A stretch of DNA of 37,336 nucleotides from Gemmatimonadales bacterium (GCA_025934955.1 JAICWE010000034.1:1-37336), one strand, 5' to 3'; numbered from the stretch's first letter, positions 24,015-33,023 are shown. Made by a program: numbers and translations. Notes: generated by a model not told the origin, from the letters alone.

Positions 24015-25223
24015 ATGCATAACGCAGGAATCGAGTTTCACCACGTCTGGAAGAAGTTCCGCCGCGGCGAGGTGCACGACAGTCTCCGCGACCTGATTCC
24101 GGCGATGGGCCGGCGCCTGGTGGGGCGCGCCGGTCCCAGGCGGAACGAGCTGCAAGCCGGCGACTTCTGGGCGGTGCGTGACGTCTCGTTCGCGATCGGC
24201 GCGGGGCAGGCGCTCGGCATCGTGGGGCCTAACGGTGCCGGCAAGTCCACGGTACTCAAGATCCTGACCCACATCCTGCGGCCGAACCGCGGCAGCTGCA
24301 TCGTTCGCGGGCGGATCGGCGCGCTCATCGAGGTCTCGGCGGGCTTCCACCCCGATCTGACCGGGCGCGAGAACGTCTACCTCCAGGGCGCGATCATGGG
24401 CATGCCGGCGGTGGACATCGCGCGCAAGTTCGACCAGATCGTGGAGTTCTCCGGGCTGACCGACTTCATCGACACGCCGGTCAAGCGCTACTCCAGCGGC
24501 ATGAACGCACGGCTCGGCTTTTCCATCGCGGCGCACCTCGACCCCGACGTGCTGGTGATCGACGAGGTGCTGGCGGTGGGCGACTTCGCATTCCAGACCA
24601 AGGCATTCGGCCGGGTGAAGGAGATGATCGCCAGCGGCATCCCGGTGGTCGTCGTGAGTCACCAGCTCGACCGCGTGTCCGAGCTCTGCACCGAGGCGAT
24701 CCTGCTGAGCCGCGGCCAGGTGCTCCGGCAGGGGAGCGCGGCGGAGGTGATCGCGAGCTACGCGCTCAACGCGGCGCAGCAGACGGCCGAAGCGCGCGGC
24801 CACGAGCCGGTGCTGCTCGAGTCGCTCGCGCTCACGGCGCCGGGCACCGTGCGCTCGGGCGAACGGTTCGGGCTGACGCTCGAGGGCCGCATTCGAGACG
24901 GCGGCCTGCCGGACAACATCGAGGGCGTGGTCCTCACCGTCCGCTCGGCGCAGTCCGGCTCCGTGGTGTTCGGCACCACCACCGCACGCTGCGGCATCGC
25001 GCTGCCGAAGCAGGGCGCGTTCACGATCACGGCAGAGCTCCAAGCCAATCTGCCGCCCGGGATCTACGGCATCGAGACCAACGTGTGGGACCGCACCCGC
25101 GGCTCCATGATCGGTGGCGGACCGAGCACCTATGTCGAGGTCGTCCCCGGGCGCGACTTTGACGGCTCCGTCCAGCTCAACGCGACGGTCCAGCTCGACG
25201 CCGCGGCGCCCGCCTCGGGCTGA
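24015..25223 (+). CDS. Polysaccharide ABC exporter, ATPase with C-terminal substrate domain (Wzt-like)
   Basis: The 402-residue protein has a nucleotide-binding domain with Walker A GPNGAGKST (71-79), signature YSSGM (159-163), Walker B VLVIDE (179-184) and H-loop His216. The long insert between the start and VRDVSF is typical of Wzt and TagH. Residues from about 265 to 402 form a beta-rich Wzt C-terminal domain (GIYGIETNVWDRTRGSMIGG), which in known Wzt proteins recognises the modified end of the chain. It starts 5 bases after the permease stop and is followed 8 bases later by a GT2. A chain-end-recognising exporter may fit with the modification genes of the locus, but that link is inference. 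Confidence 0.9.
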   Translation: MHNAGIEFHHVWKKFRRGEVHDSLRDLIPAMGRRLVGRAGPRRNELQAGDFWAVRDVSFAIGAGQALGIVGPNGAGKSTVLKILTHILRPNRGSCIVRGRIGALIEVSAGFHPDLTGRENVYLQGAIMGMPAVDIARKFDQIVEFSGLTDFIDTPVKRYSSGMNARLGFSIAAHLDPDVLVIDEVLAVGDFAFQTKAFGRVKEMIASGIPVVVVSHQLDRVSELCTEAILLSRGQVLRQGSAAEVIASYALNAAQQTAEARGHEPVLLESLALTAPGTVRSGERFGLTLEGRIRDGGLPDNIEGVVLTVRSAQSGSVVFGTTTARCGIALPKQGAFTITAELQANLPPGIYGIETNVWDRTRGSMIGGGPSTYVEVVPGRDFDGSVQLNATVQLDAAAPASG

Positions 25224-25231
25224 CCGCCGCG

Positions 25232-26206
25232 ATGACCTCGACCATCAGCGCGGTCATTCCCTGCTACAACGCCGCGCCGTATCTGGCGCAGGCGATCGAG
25301 TCGGTGCAGCGGCAGACCCGGCCGGTGCACGAGATCGTGGTGGCCGATGACTGCTCGACCGACGACTCCGCCGCGATCGCCCGACGCTACGGCGTGCGCT
25401 ATGTGCGGCTGGACGTGAACTCGGGGAACGCCGCGGCCCGCAATCGGGCCATGCGCGAAGCGACCGGTGATCTCCTCGCCTGGCTCGACGCCGACGATTT
25501 CTGGGAGCCGGAGCATTGCGAGATCGTCGGCGGCCTGCTCGACCGCTTTCCCGAGGCGGCAGTGGCCTTCGGCGGGGTGCGTTTCGTCGGTGCGCTGCCC
25601 GCGACGATGGTCTCGCGGTTTCCCCCGGACCAGCCGGTGGATGCGTTCTGGGTGGCGTTCCACAAGACGGCCGGGCCCCAGTCGGCCGCGATCGTCCGCC
25701 GCGACGCCCTGCTCGCGGTCGGCGGCTACAACGAGGCGCAGCGAGTGGCGAACGACTATGAGGTGTGGACCCGGCTGGCGCGCCGCTACCCCTTCGTCGC
25801 CACGCATCGCATTACGGCCAGCTACCGCCAGCACGATGCTCAGCTGAGCCGCCGCCCCGACCGCCAGTACCGCGCGACCTATGAGGTGCGCCACAGGCTG
25901 CTGGAGCATGCACGGCGGGAGGGCGACCCGCTTGCGGCCCAGATGGAAGAGCGGATGCGGGCGATCTGGGTGGACGACCTGGAGAGCTGCTGGCGCGACC
26001 GCGATATGGCGCTGCTCGACGTCTTCTACCGTTGCGGAGACCTGGTTCCGGGAGCACCGGTGGGGGTGCGGCGCCGGTTCGGGTGGCGCCGGCGAGTCCC
26101 CCGCGCCGCGCTGCGGGCGCTCGATCTCGGACCGGCTGGTCTCGCACGGAAGCTGTGGTACCGCGCGGCCGGACAGGCGGAGCCCCGCGCGCCGCAGGCG
26201 TACTGA
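25232..26206 (+). CDS. Family 2 glycosyltransferase, paralogue A
   Basis: The 324-residue GT-A enzyme shows AVIPCYNAAPYL, ADDCSTDDS (38-46) and the metal-binding DADD (86-89), then a C-terminal helical region without membrane segments. It shares with the next two GT2 proteins an unusual core motif, QPVDAFW (134-140), about 48 residues after DADD, and similar C-terminal halves, so the three are paralogues. It is the last gene of the ABC transporter operon, 8 bases after the ATPase gene. It is convergent with paralogue B, with only 16 bases between the two stops. The sugar is unknown. Confidence 0.87.
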   Translation: MTSTISAVIPCYNAAPYLAQAIESVQRQTRPVHEIVVADDCSTDDSAAIARRYGVRYVRLDVNSGNAAARNRAMREATGDLLAWLDADDFWEPEHCEIVGGLLDRFPEAAVAFGGVRFVGALPATMVSRFPPDQPVDAFWVAFHKTAGPQSAAIVRRDALLAVGGYNEAQRVANDYEVWTRLARRYPFVATHRITASYRQHDAQLSRRPDRQYRATYEVRHRLLEHARREGDPLAAQMEERMRAIWVDDLESCWRDRDMALLDVFYRCGDLVPGAPVGVRRRFGWRRRVPRAALRALDLGPAGLARKLWYRAAGQAEPRAPQAY

Positions 26207-26222
26207 TCGCGCCAGCCTTGAG

Positions 26223-27263
26223 CTACGCCAGCCGCCACAGCCGCCGCAGTGGCCGCCGCATACCGGCGCGCGTGCCGCTCGGCAGCCGGTCCCAGAGCCG
26301 CGTAAGCGCGCGGTAGAGCGGCAGCAGCGGCCGCCGACGCACCCACCGACGATGGATCTCCTCCGAGTCCGGAACGCAGTTCCCCAAGGCCAGCGCCCCG
26401 TCGAAGCGGTCCTGGTCGCGCGCGCGCCAGCACTCGCTCAGGTACTGCTCCCAACCTGCCTGCAGCACGGCCGACATCCGCTCGCGCGTCGGCGGATCCC
26501 ACTGCTCCGCGGCCTGCCACAGCCGATGGCGTGCCTCGATCGCGCCCCGGCCGATGCGCTCCGGGTCGCGGCTCGCCTGGGCATTGTGGCCGCGGTGAAG
26601 CGAGGTGATCGCGTGGGTGCAGACGAACGGCGTCAACTGCGCCAGCCGAAGCCAAAGATCGTAGTCCTCGGCGTAGCGGAGCGACTCGTCGTAGCCCTCC
26701 AATGCCAGCAGCAGCGCACGGCGGACCGCAACGCCCATCTGCGGTACCGGATTGCCGGCCAGGCAGGGCCAGAACGCGTCGACCGGCTGCTCGGCCGGCA
26801 GCGACGGCGGCGACTCGCCCGCCCAGAGCCCGATGCGCTGCTCCCTCCCGAACGCGACCCCGGCCTGCGGGAAGCGCTCGAGCAGCCCGATCACGCACTC
26901 GAGATGGTCCGGGGTCCATACGTCGTCGGCGTCGAGAAAGGCAAGGACGTCGCCGCGAGCGGCGCGAATGCCCGCGTTCCGCGCCGCCGATGGGCCGCAT
27001 CGCCCGGCGGTCGCGAGGCAGCGCGCTCCGGCCGCGCGAGCCATCGCCACCGAGTCGTCGGTCGAGCCGTCGTCCACGAAGATGACCTCATCCGCAGGGC
27101 GACGCTGCGCCTCGACCGACGCGAGCGCGTCGGCGAGATGCGTTGCGGCATTGTAGCAGGGGATCACCACGGACACGACGCAGCGGCGCGGGGCGGCACG
27201 CCGCTCGGGCAGCGGGCCGGGGTCCAGCGTGCCCGGCGTATGAAGGCCAGCGACTGACGTCAT
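26223..27263 (-). CDS. Family 2 glycosyltransferase, paralogue B
   Basis: The 346-residue GT-A enzyme has an extra N-terminal segment of about 28 residues before VVSVVIPCYNAATHL. VDDGSTDDS, DADD (111-114) and QPVDAFW (159-165) follow. SLRYAEDYDLWLRLAQLTPFV is shared almost residue for residue with paralogue C (LRYAEDYDLWLRLSRRTRF). The C-terminal half, with HRLWQAAEQW and basic stretches, is soluble. It is the last gene of the O-ligase operon, 83 bases after paralogue C. B and C are closer to each other than to A. Confidence 0.86.
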   Translation of the reverse strand: MTSVAGLHTPGTLDPGPLPERRAAPRRCVVSVVIPCYNAATHLADALASVEAQRRPADEVIFVDDGSTDDSVAMARAAGARCLATAGRCGPSAARNAGIRAARGDVLAFLDADDVWTPDHLECVIGLLERFPQAGVAFGREQRIGLWAGESPPSLPAEQPVDAFWPCLAGNPVPQMGVAVRRALLLALEGYDESLRYAEDYDLWLRLAQLTPFVCTHAITSLHRGHNAQASRDPERIGRGAIEARHRLWQAAEQWDPPTRERMSAVLQAGWEQYLSECWRARDQDRFDGALALGNCVPDSEEIHRRWVRRRPLLPLYRALTRLWDRLPSGTRAGMRRPLRRLWRLA

Positions 27264-27346
27264 CGGATCTCGCGACTGCGCGGAGGACTGCGATCGGAAC
27301 GATGCCCGATCTTACGTCTCCGCGCCCGGCGAGGCGGTGACCTGCG

Positions 27347-28288
27347 TCAATGGGATTGCGTGCCGGCGGGCGCACCCGCCCGTACGCGATTTCGCATCCC
27401 CCGAAGGGCGCGCCGCGCAACCGCCCAGAATGGCAGCAGCGGCGCGGCGCGGCGCCACTGCCGCTCCATGGCCGCGCTCTCCGGCACGAAGGCGCCGAGC
27501 GCGAGCGCCGCATCGAAGCGGGCGGGATCGGCGGCGCGCCAGGTCTCCTGAAGCAGCGATCGCCACGAGGCCCGCATGACCGCCGCGAAGCGAGCCCGCT
27601 CCGAGGCCTCGAGCGAGCCGTTCTCCCAGAGGCGATGACGCACGCGGAATGCGCCTTCAGCGATGAGCGTTGCCGCGCGACTCGCCTGCGCCTCGTGTCC
27701 CCGATGGAAGCAGGTGATCGCATCCACGCAGGCGAACCGGGTCCGTCGAGACAGCCGGAGCCACAGATCGTAGTCCTCGGCGTAGCGGAGGCGTGCGTTG
27801 TATCCGCCCACCGCGAGCAGCTCGCCCCGGCGCACGGCCACGCCGCTGGTGGAAATCGGGTTGCGGCGTACGCAAGCCCAGAAGGCGTCGACCGGCTGAT
27901 CCGCCGGCAGGTGCGCGACGTCGTCGCCGCTCCAGGCGCCGAAGCGGCGCTCGAGGCCGAAGGCGAGGCCGACGTCGGGGAACCGATCCAGCAGAGCGAC
28001 GACCCGCGCGAGATGAGTCGGGTCCCAGCGGTCGTCGGCATCGAGAAAGGCGATCACGTCGCCGGCGGCGGCGGCGATGCCGGCGTTGCGGGCGGCGGAG
28101 GGACCCTGGTTCGCCGGCATCTCGATGACCCGCGCTCCGAGCGCCCGGGCGATCGCGACCGAGTCGTCACTCGAGCGATCGTCCACCACGATGACCTCGG
28201 CCGGGAGGCGGCTTTGTGCGGCAACGGACCCGAGGGCCTCACCGAGGAAGCGCGCCGCGTTGTAGCACGGGATGACGACGCTGATCAT
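27347..28288 (-). CDS. Family 2 glycosyltransferase, paralogue C
   Basis: The 313-residue GT-A enzyme begins directly with MISVVIPCYNAARFLGEAL. VVDDRSSDDS, DADD (83-86), QPVDAFW (131-137) and RYAEDYDLWLRL follow. It transfers a sugar with inversion, probably to a lipid-linked oligosaccharide. Donor and acceptor cannot be inferred. The ATG at 28288 lies 67 bases after the GT4 stop. It has no extra N-terminal segment, unlike paralogue B. Confidence 0.86.
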   Translation of the reverse strand: MISVVIPCYNAARFLGEALGSVAAQSRLPAEVIVVDDRSSDDSVAIARALGARVIEMPANQGPSAARNAGIAAAAGDVIAFLDADDRWDPTHLARVVALLDRFPDVGLAFGLERRFGAWSGDDVAHLPADQPVDAFWACVRRNPISTSGVAVRRGELLAVGGYNARLRYAEDYDLWLRLSRRTRFACVDAITCFHRGHEAQASRAATLIAEGAFRVRHRLWENGSLEASERARFAAVMRASWRSLLQETWRAADPARFDAALALGAFVPESAAMERQWRRAAPLLPFWAVARRALRGMRNRVRAGAPAGTQSH

Positions 28289-28355
28289 CAGAAGCCCGGG
28301 TCCGGATGGAGGAGAGGGGTCGCGATGGGCAAGAGCGGTGCCAATGCTGGCCCCG

Positions 28356-29486
28356 TCATGCCGGGATCAGTGCCCGCCGGTACACCGCCTCGTAGCGGTC
28401 CGCCATCGCCTCGATCGTGAACTCCGCGCGGCCTCGGCGCTCCGCGGCGGCGGCGAGGCGGTGCCGCAGATCGCCCGGCTCGAGCACACGCCGCAAGGCC
28501 GCAGCGAGGGGCCCCGGCTCGCCCGGCGGCACGAGGAGGCCGTGCTCGCCGTCGACGATCGCTTCGGGAATGCCGGACGTGCGGGAGGCGACGATCGCCT
28601 TTCCCGCGACCATCGCCTCGAGCACCGCCAGCGGCAGCCCCTCCCAGAGCGACGGCATGACGAAGACGTCGGCGGCGGCCTGGAGATCCGGTACGTCCGC
28701 GCGATTCAGCAGGATGTGGACACGGGACGCGAGGCCGTGCTCCCCGGCGAAGCGAAGCAGCGGCTGGTGCATCTCGCCGCCGCGCCCGCCGGCGATGGCG
28801 AGCCGCCATGGCGCCCGGAGCCCCTCGCGCTCGAGCTGGGCGAGGGCCTGCAGCAGAATCAGATGACCTTTGCGCTCGGACAGGTTGCCGACCGCGAGAA
28901 GCAGCAGCTCGCCGTCAGGTACCCCCAATTCGGCGCGCACGGTGGCAGGGTTGCCGGGACGCACCGCGACGCCGTTCACCACGGTGGTGATGCGATCCCC
29001 CGCGACGCCGAGGTCCGCCGCAAGCTGCCGCCGGGTTGCGTCGGAGACGGCGACCGTGGCGGCGCTCCGCCGCATAGCCCAGCGCACCGCCGCCCGCCGG
29101 CGAAGAGCGCGGCACATCGTCTGGCTGCCGTGAAAGGTGATTACGTTAGGCAGTCCGCGGCGACGCGCGGCCGCGGCGCCGTACACCGCCATGGTGAATT
29201 CGTGGCCGTGCACCAGGTCGACGCCGCGTCGGTCGAACAGCGCACCGAGCCGGCGGACGAGACCGGGATCGAGCGTACGATCGAGCCGGAACGTCGCCGG
29301 CTCGAACCCGCTCTCGCGCAGTCGCGCCCCGAGCCAGCCGACCCCGTGCTCCGGCCCGACCGGCACAATCGTATGGCCGCGACGCCGCAGCTCCTCGGCG
29401 AGCTGGAGCAGCAGCACTTCGGCGCCGCCGGGGCCGTCGCTCTCCAGCATCAGCGCTATCGTGCGCGGACGTTCGAGCAGAGTCAC
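28356..29486 (-). CDS. Family 4 glycosyltransferase
   Basis: The 376-residue GT-B enzyme carries ESDGPGGAEVLLLQLAEEL in the N-terminal domain, VTFHG-like VITFHGSQ, and AVSDATRRQL. The donor domain holds GNLSERKGHLILLQAL and EX7E in WEGLPLAVLEAMVAGKAIVAS. The GTG start at 29486 overlaps the PHP gene's stop in GTGA. It belongs to the O-ligase operon. The sugar is unknown. Confidence 0.86.
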   Translation of the reverse strand: MTLLERPRTIALMLESDGPGGAEVLLLQLAEELRRRGHTIVPVGPEHGVGWLGARLRESGFEPATFRLDRTLDPGLVRRLGALFDRRGVDLVHGHEFTMAVYGAAAARRRGLPNVITFHGSQTMCRALRRRAAVRWAMRRSAATVAVSDATRRQLAADLGVAGDRITTVVNGVAVRPGNPATVRAELGVPDGELLLLAVGNLSERKGHLILLQALAQLEREGLRAPWRLAIAGGRGGEMHQPLLRFAGEHGLASRVHILLNRADVPDLQAAADVFVMPSLWEGLPLAVLEAMVAGKAIVASRTSGIPEAIVDGEHGLLVPPGEPGPLAAALRRVLEPGDLRHRLAAAAERRGRAEFTIEAMADRYEAVYRRALIPA

Positions 29487-30238
29487 CGCGGCCGGCGCAC
29501 CCAGCGCGCCACCTTGTCCTGGGTGCGCTCGACGCGATCGTAGAACAGCCGCGCCACGCGCAAAGCGCCGAGGCGTGCCGCGCTCCAGCTCACGGTCGCG
29601 TCCATGCCCATCGTGCGCCCCCGGCTGCGGAAGCGGCCGGCGCGGATCGCCGCGAGCGGATCGGGCTCGTCGAGGTCGAGCAGGAGACGCAGCTCGCGGT
29701 CGTTCGAGGCGTCATGCTGATCCAGTCCGGCGAAGCCGACGACCTCGGGACGGCGACGGCGCAGCCGCTGGAGCAGCCGGATGGCGCGCGGATCGGGCAG
29801 ATACCGGGTGTTGTAGCCGGCATTCCAGATCTCGATCGCGTCCACGACGTCGAGCACCTCGGGGGGGATCCGGTAGCGCGGCAGCACAGGGTGTGCGACG
29901 GCGGTGAGCGCGGCGGCGGCGGGCGCGAGCCGGGCGAAGTCCGCCGGCGTCTCCGGCGCGATCCATTCCCGAAGGCCGAAGGCGAGCAGGTGCATTCCCT
30001 TGAACCCGGCAAAGCGATACTCGAGCCCCGGGATGAGCCGGAGCCGCGCGTCGGACAGCCGAGCGCACTCGGCGGTGAACGCGGCGAAGATCCCGGCGTC
30101 GAAGTCCTCCGCGTGATCGGAGAGCGCCACGAACGCGATATCCCGCTCCAGCGACAGCTCGCGCAGGCGGGCGAGCGAATCGCGCCCGTCGTGCGAGTAG
30201 TTGCTATGCACGTGGATGATGCCGACCTGGCCGCTCAT
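29483..30238 (-). CDS. PHP-domain metal-dependent phosphoesterase
   Basis: The 251-residue protein is a PHP fold with its metal ligands visible: HVHSNYSH (His9, His11, His16), SDHAED (Asp41, His42), GLEYR (Glu73), AHPVL (His116) and GLDQHD (Asp173, His175). PHP enzymes hydrolyse phosphate esters. In Gram-positive capsule loci a PHP protein (CpsB) dephosphorylates the tyrosine kinase, so a similar role towards the Wzc-like kinase is conceivable, although the sequence is not obviously CpsB-like. The ATG at 30238 is used because the PHP motif starts within ten residues. It lies 10 bases after the ATP-grasp stop and overlaps the GT4 by 4 bp. Confidence 0.78.
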   Translation of the reverse strand: MSGQVGIIHVHSNYSHDGRDSLARLRELSLERDIAFVALSDHAEDFDAGIFAAFTAECARLSDARLRLIPGLEYRFAGFKGMHLLAFGLREWIAPETPADFARLAPAAAALTAVAHPVLPRYRIPPEVLDVVDAIEIWNAGYNTRYLPDPRAIRLLQRLRRRRPEVVGFAGLDQHDASNDRELRLLLDLDEPDPLAAIRAGRFRSRGRTMGMDATVSWSAARLGALRVARLFYDRVERTQDKVARWVRRPR

Positions 30239-30248
30239 GGTGTCACGC

Positions 30249-31439
30249 TCACTGTCCGCGAAGCCACAACGTCGTCTCCCGGAAGAACGGCCCCGGATCG
30301 GCCCAGCGCAGGATCTCGTTGCGGTCGCCCGGCCACCACAGGCGCAGGAAGGCGGCGAGCGCGGCGGCGCGGGTCGGCGCATCGGGCGGAAGGCTCAGCT
30401 CGGCACTCGAGCGGCGGAGCCGAAGCAGCAGTTGATCCACGTCGCCCCACCACCAGCGACTCCGCACGCCGACGCGATAGTGCGGCATCGGCTCGACCGG
30501 CTCGCCCAATGCGACCGCCGCGAGGAGTGCCGGGAAGTCGACGCCGGCATCGACCGCGAGCTGGAGCGAGCCCCAGAAGCGGCCGTTGATCTCCATGAGG
30601 TACGGCGTCCCGGTCGCCGCGTCGAGCTTGTACTCGACCATCGCCACGCCGCGCCAACCGAAGCGCTCGAGCAGCGCGCGCGAGCGCGCGACCAGCTCCG
30701 GATCGGCCACGATGCTCTCGCGATAGACGCTGACTCCGCCGGACGGCGGCTTCTCCCGCAGCCGGCGGTGGGCGAATTGCGCCACGAGCTGGCCGTTCCA
30801 GAGCAGGAGGAAGATACCGACGCCGGGGCCGACGATGCGCTCCTGCAGGAGCAGCGGGTACGCCTCCGCAGGCAGCTCGGCGATCACTCGGCGGAACTCG
30901 GACCAGTCGGCGGCGTGGCGGACCGCCAGTCGCAGCCGGGCGCCTCCCGCCCCGGCGACAGACCGTGACGGCTTGAGTACCGCCGGCATGCGCACCTGGT
31001 CCGGGGCCAGCGCATCGGCGGCGGCACGCCTGGCCAGGACGAGCTGCCGCGGCACGGCGATCCCGACCTCGGGCGCGACGCGAAGCAGCTCCGCCTTGTC
31101 GGTAAGGCGGCGGAAGACGTCGGCGTCGGGAAACGGCAGCACCCCCGGCGCGAGCTTGGCGCGCTCGGGGAGGAGCGCCAGCATCGCGGCTTCAGTCACC
31201 GGAACGACCAGCGCCGCGTGCTCGTTCGCCACGAGCGTGACGATGGCCGCCGCGAACGCGGCGGGACCCCGCAGCGCGTTGGGGACGGCGTGGTCCGCGG
31301 CGGCGAACCGGGACGCGCCCGCGAGCGAGCGGCCGGTAGCGGAGCAGACGGCGCAGCGATAGCCGGCGCGGCCGAGCGAGCGCACGACCGCAAGGGCGGC
31401 GCGCTGCTCGCCGTCGGTAACGACGACGGTGCGGGCCAC
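30249..31439 (-). CDS. ATP-grasp carboxylate-amine ligase-like protein
   Basis: The 396-residue protein has an N-terminal Rossmann-like preATP domain (VVVTDGEQRAALAVVRSLG) and an ATP-grasp domain. Lys156 (VLKPSRS), the hinge Glu200 (LLQERIVG) and metal ligands Glu270 (VEYKL) and Glu283 (MEINGRFWGSLQLAVDAG) are visible. Such proteins join a carboxylate to an amine and occur in exosortase and capsule loci, where the substrate is not known. It might attach an amino acid to a sugar acid, in line with the AsnB-like gene. The GTG start at 31439 lies 23 bases after the O-ligase stop. Confidence 0.85.
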   Translation of the reverse strand: MARTVVVTDGEQRAALAVVRSLGRAGYRCAVCSATGRSLAGASRFAAADHAVPNALRGPAAFAAAIVTLVANEHAALVVPVTEAAMLALLPERAKLAPGVLPFPDADVFRRLTDKAELLRVAPEVGIAVPRQLVLARRAAADALAPDQVRMPAVLKPSRSVAGAGGARLRLAVRHAADWSEFRRVIAELPAEAYPLLLQERIVGPGVGIFLLLWNGQLVAQFAHRRLREKPPSGGVSVYRESIVADPELVARSRALLERFGWRGVAMVEYKLDAATGTPYLMEINGRFWGSLQLAVDAGVDFPALLAAVALGEPVEPMPHYRVGVRSRWWWGDVDQLLLRLRRSSAELSLPPDAPTRAAALAAFLRLWWPGDRNEILRWADPGPFFRETTLWLRGQ

Positions 31440-31462
31440 GCCGGTGGCGTCGGGCGCGGAAA

Positions 31463-32893
31463 TCAGGTGTTCGGCGGAGTGATGAAGTTCGTCCGGACCG
31501 GTGCCCCGCGACGGCGCGACTGCGGGAGGGCCGGCAATGCCGCCGCAGGCGCAGCGATCGCCACTCCGCGATCATGCGCGAGGCGCTTGTCCACACAGAT
31601 GTACAGCCCGCTCATCAGCGCCGCGACGAAGTACGCGGCGTCCATCCACGCGAACGAAACGAAGAACGAGGTGACGGAGAATCCGACCATCGCGACGGCG
31701 AAGTAGCCGGTGGCCAGATAGAGGAATCGTTCCTCGGAGGTTCCGTTGACCCAGGCGTGCGGCAGCCGCCGGCGCAAACGGAACATCGCGAGTACGCCAC
31801 CGACGGTGAGGCAGATCCACATGGCAAGGCCGGGGAGCCCAAGCTCGGCCCCGGCCTGCACGAAGCTGTTGTGTGGCGGCGTGCAGCGGAGGCCGGTGCC
31901 CGCGACGTGCTCCTGCGCCTTCACCGACATCTCGCACTCGGCCTTCTGGAAGTTGTTGATGCCGAGTCCGAAAACGGGGTAGGACAGCATGTACCCGATG
32001 CCGCGTCTGGCCACCTCCCGACGACCGTCCTTGGAGCTCCAGTTGTAATCCTGCGTGGGTCGGAAGATGGTGCTCATCTGGGTCCAGTAGCCCTCGGGTG
32101 CCCAGATGACGAGGCCGAGTCCGACCACGAACACAAACCCGAGCCGCTTCACGATGGACACCCGGTTCAGCATGACCAACAGCATTCCACCCACGGCTAC
32201 AAGCCCGAGAAAGCCGCCGCGGGATCCCGACCGTGCCATGGCCGCACCGATGAAGAGAACGGTGATGGCGCTGATGACCCTGCCTCGCTTGCCGGCCACC
32301 TGAAGGGTCAGGATCGTCAGCGCCAGGCCGATCATCAGGATGCAGCCGATGTCGTTCGCGTCATACGTGTAGAGATCACTGAGGCGCTGATAGCCGTTGT
32401 ATGTGCTCAGCTTGAAGAAGAAGAGCGAGAGGCAGGCCAGTATCAGCGTGCTGATGACGTAGGACCAAACCAGCGTGAGCAGGTCACGACTGGACCTCAC
32501 CGATACGATCAGCAGGAAGCAGTACAGCAGGGTCTTCGAGTAGGTGTCGAGGATGAACTTGCCTGAGCTGCCGAGCGAGATCCCGAACGGTGCCGAGATG
32601 CAGGCATAAATGCCGATCACGGCAACCAGCTTGGCCGGCCATGTCTGCAGCACGCTGTCGGAGTTGAGCGACTTCGGATTCAGAAACGCGTAGGCCGCGA
32701 TCAGCGCGGTCATCACGAGGGCGGGCCGCAGGTGCGACAGCACCGGCCAATGCTGGTGAACCCGGCTGATCGTGATGATGGTCAGCACGAAGAGCATCCT
32801 GCGATACGGATCCCGCGCCGGCTCCAGCGCCTTCGAGACTCCAGCGCTGAGCGCTGCCCCGCCACGCCGCCGCTGGATCGGTACCGCAGTCAT
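31463..32893 (-). CDS. O-antigen ligase/polymerase-like membrane protein (Wzy/WaaL superfamily)
   Basis: The 476-residue protein has about eleven hydrophobic helices and a large periplasmic loop. The superfamily marks are ARSGSRGGFLGL (220-231) and PPHNSFVQAGAELGLPGL (339-356), with His341 as the likely catalytic residue. It could polymerise repeat units, ligate glycan to lipid, or transfer glycan to protein. Exosortase-linked relatives are annotated as putative O-glycosylation ligases. The ATG at 32893 has GAGGT four bases upstream. A -24/-12 element lies at 32930-32945. It is the first gene of a six-gene minus-strand operon. Confidence 0.87.
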   Translation of the reverse strand: MTAVPIQRRRGGAALSAGVSKALEPARDPYRRMLFVLTIITISRVHQHWPVLSHLRPALVMTALIAAYAFLNPKSLNSDSVLQTWPAKLVAVIGIYACISAPFGISLGSSGKFILDTYSKTLLYCFLLIVSVRSSRDLLTLVWSYVISTLILACLSLFFFKLSTYNGYQRLSDLYTYDANDIGCILMIGLALTILTLQVAGKRGRVISAITVLFIGAAMARSGSRGGFLGLVAVGGMLLVMLNRVSIVKRLGFVFVVGLGLVIWAPEGYWTQMSTIFRPTQDYNWSSKDGRREVARRGIGYMLSYPVFGLGINNFQKAECEMSVKAQEHVAGTGLRCTPPHNSFVQAGAELGLPGLAMWICLTVGGVLAMFRLRRRLPHAWVNGTSEERFLYLATGYFAVAMVGFSVTSFFVSFAWMDAAYFVAALMSGLYICVDKRLAHDRGVAIAAPAAALPALPQSRRRGAPVRTNFITPPNT

Positions 32894-32929
32894 TCATACC
32901 TCGAGTCACAGGTTCGGCCGGCCGGAGCG

Positions 32930-32945
32930 AGCAAGATTGTCGCCG
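32930..32945 (-). promoter_or_regulatory. Sigma-54-like promoter of the O-ligase operon
   Basis: On the minus strand CGGCGACAATCTTGCT has GG (32944-32943), ten bases, GC (32932-32931) and TTGCT. It matches 8 of 12 consensus positions. The predicted start is near 32919, about 26 nt before the ATG. Further upstream, TATAGT at 32985-32980 could be a sigma-70 -10 element but lacks a good -35. Confidence 0.48.
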
Positions 32946-33023
32946 GCCGGCAGCTGCGGCGGGTCCGACTGACCGCTCAACTATAGCGGAGTGCGAATCT
33001 GAGTGTTGGTGACTTGCGGCACA

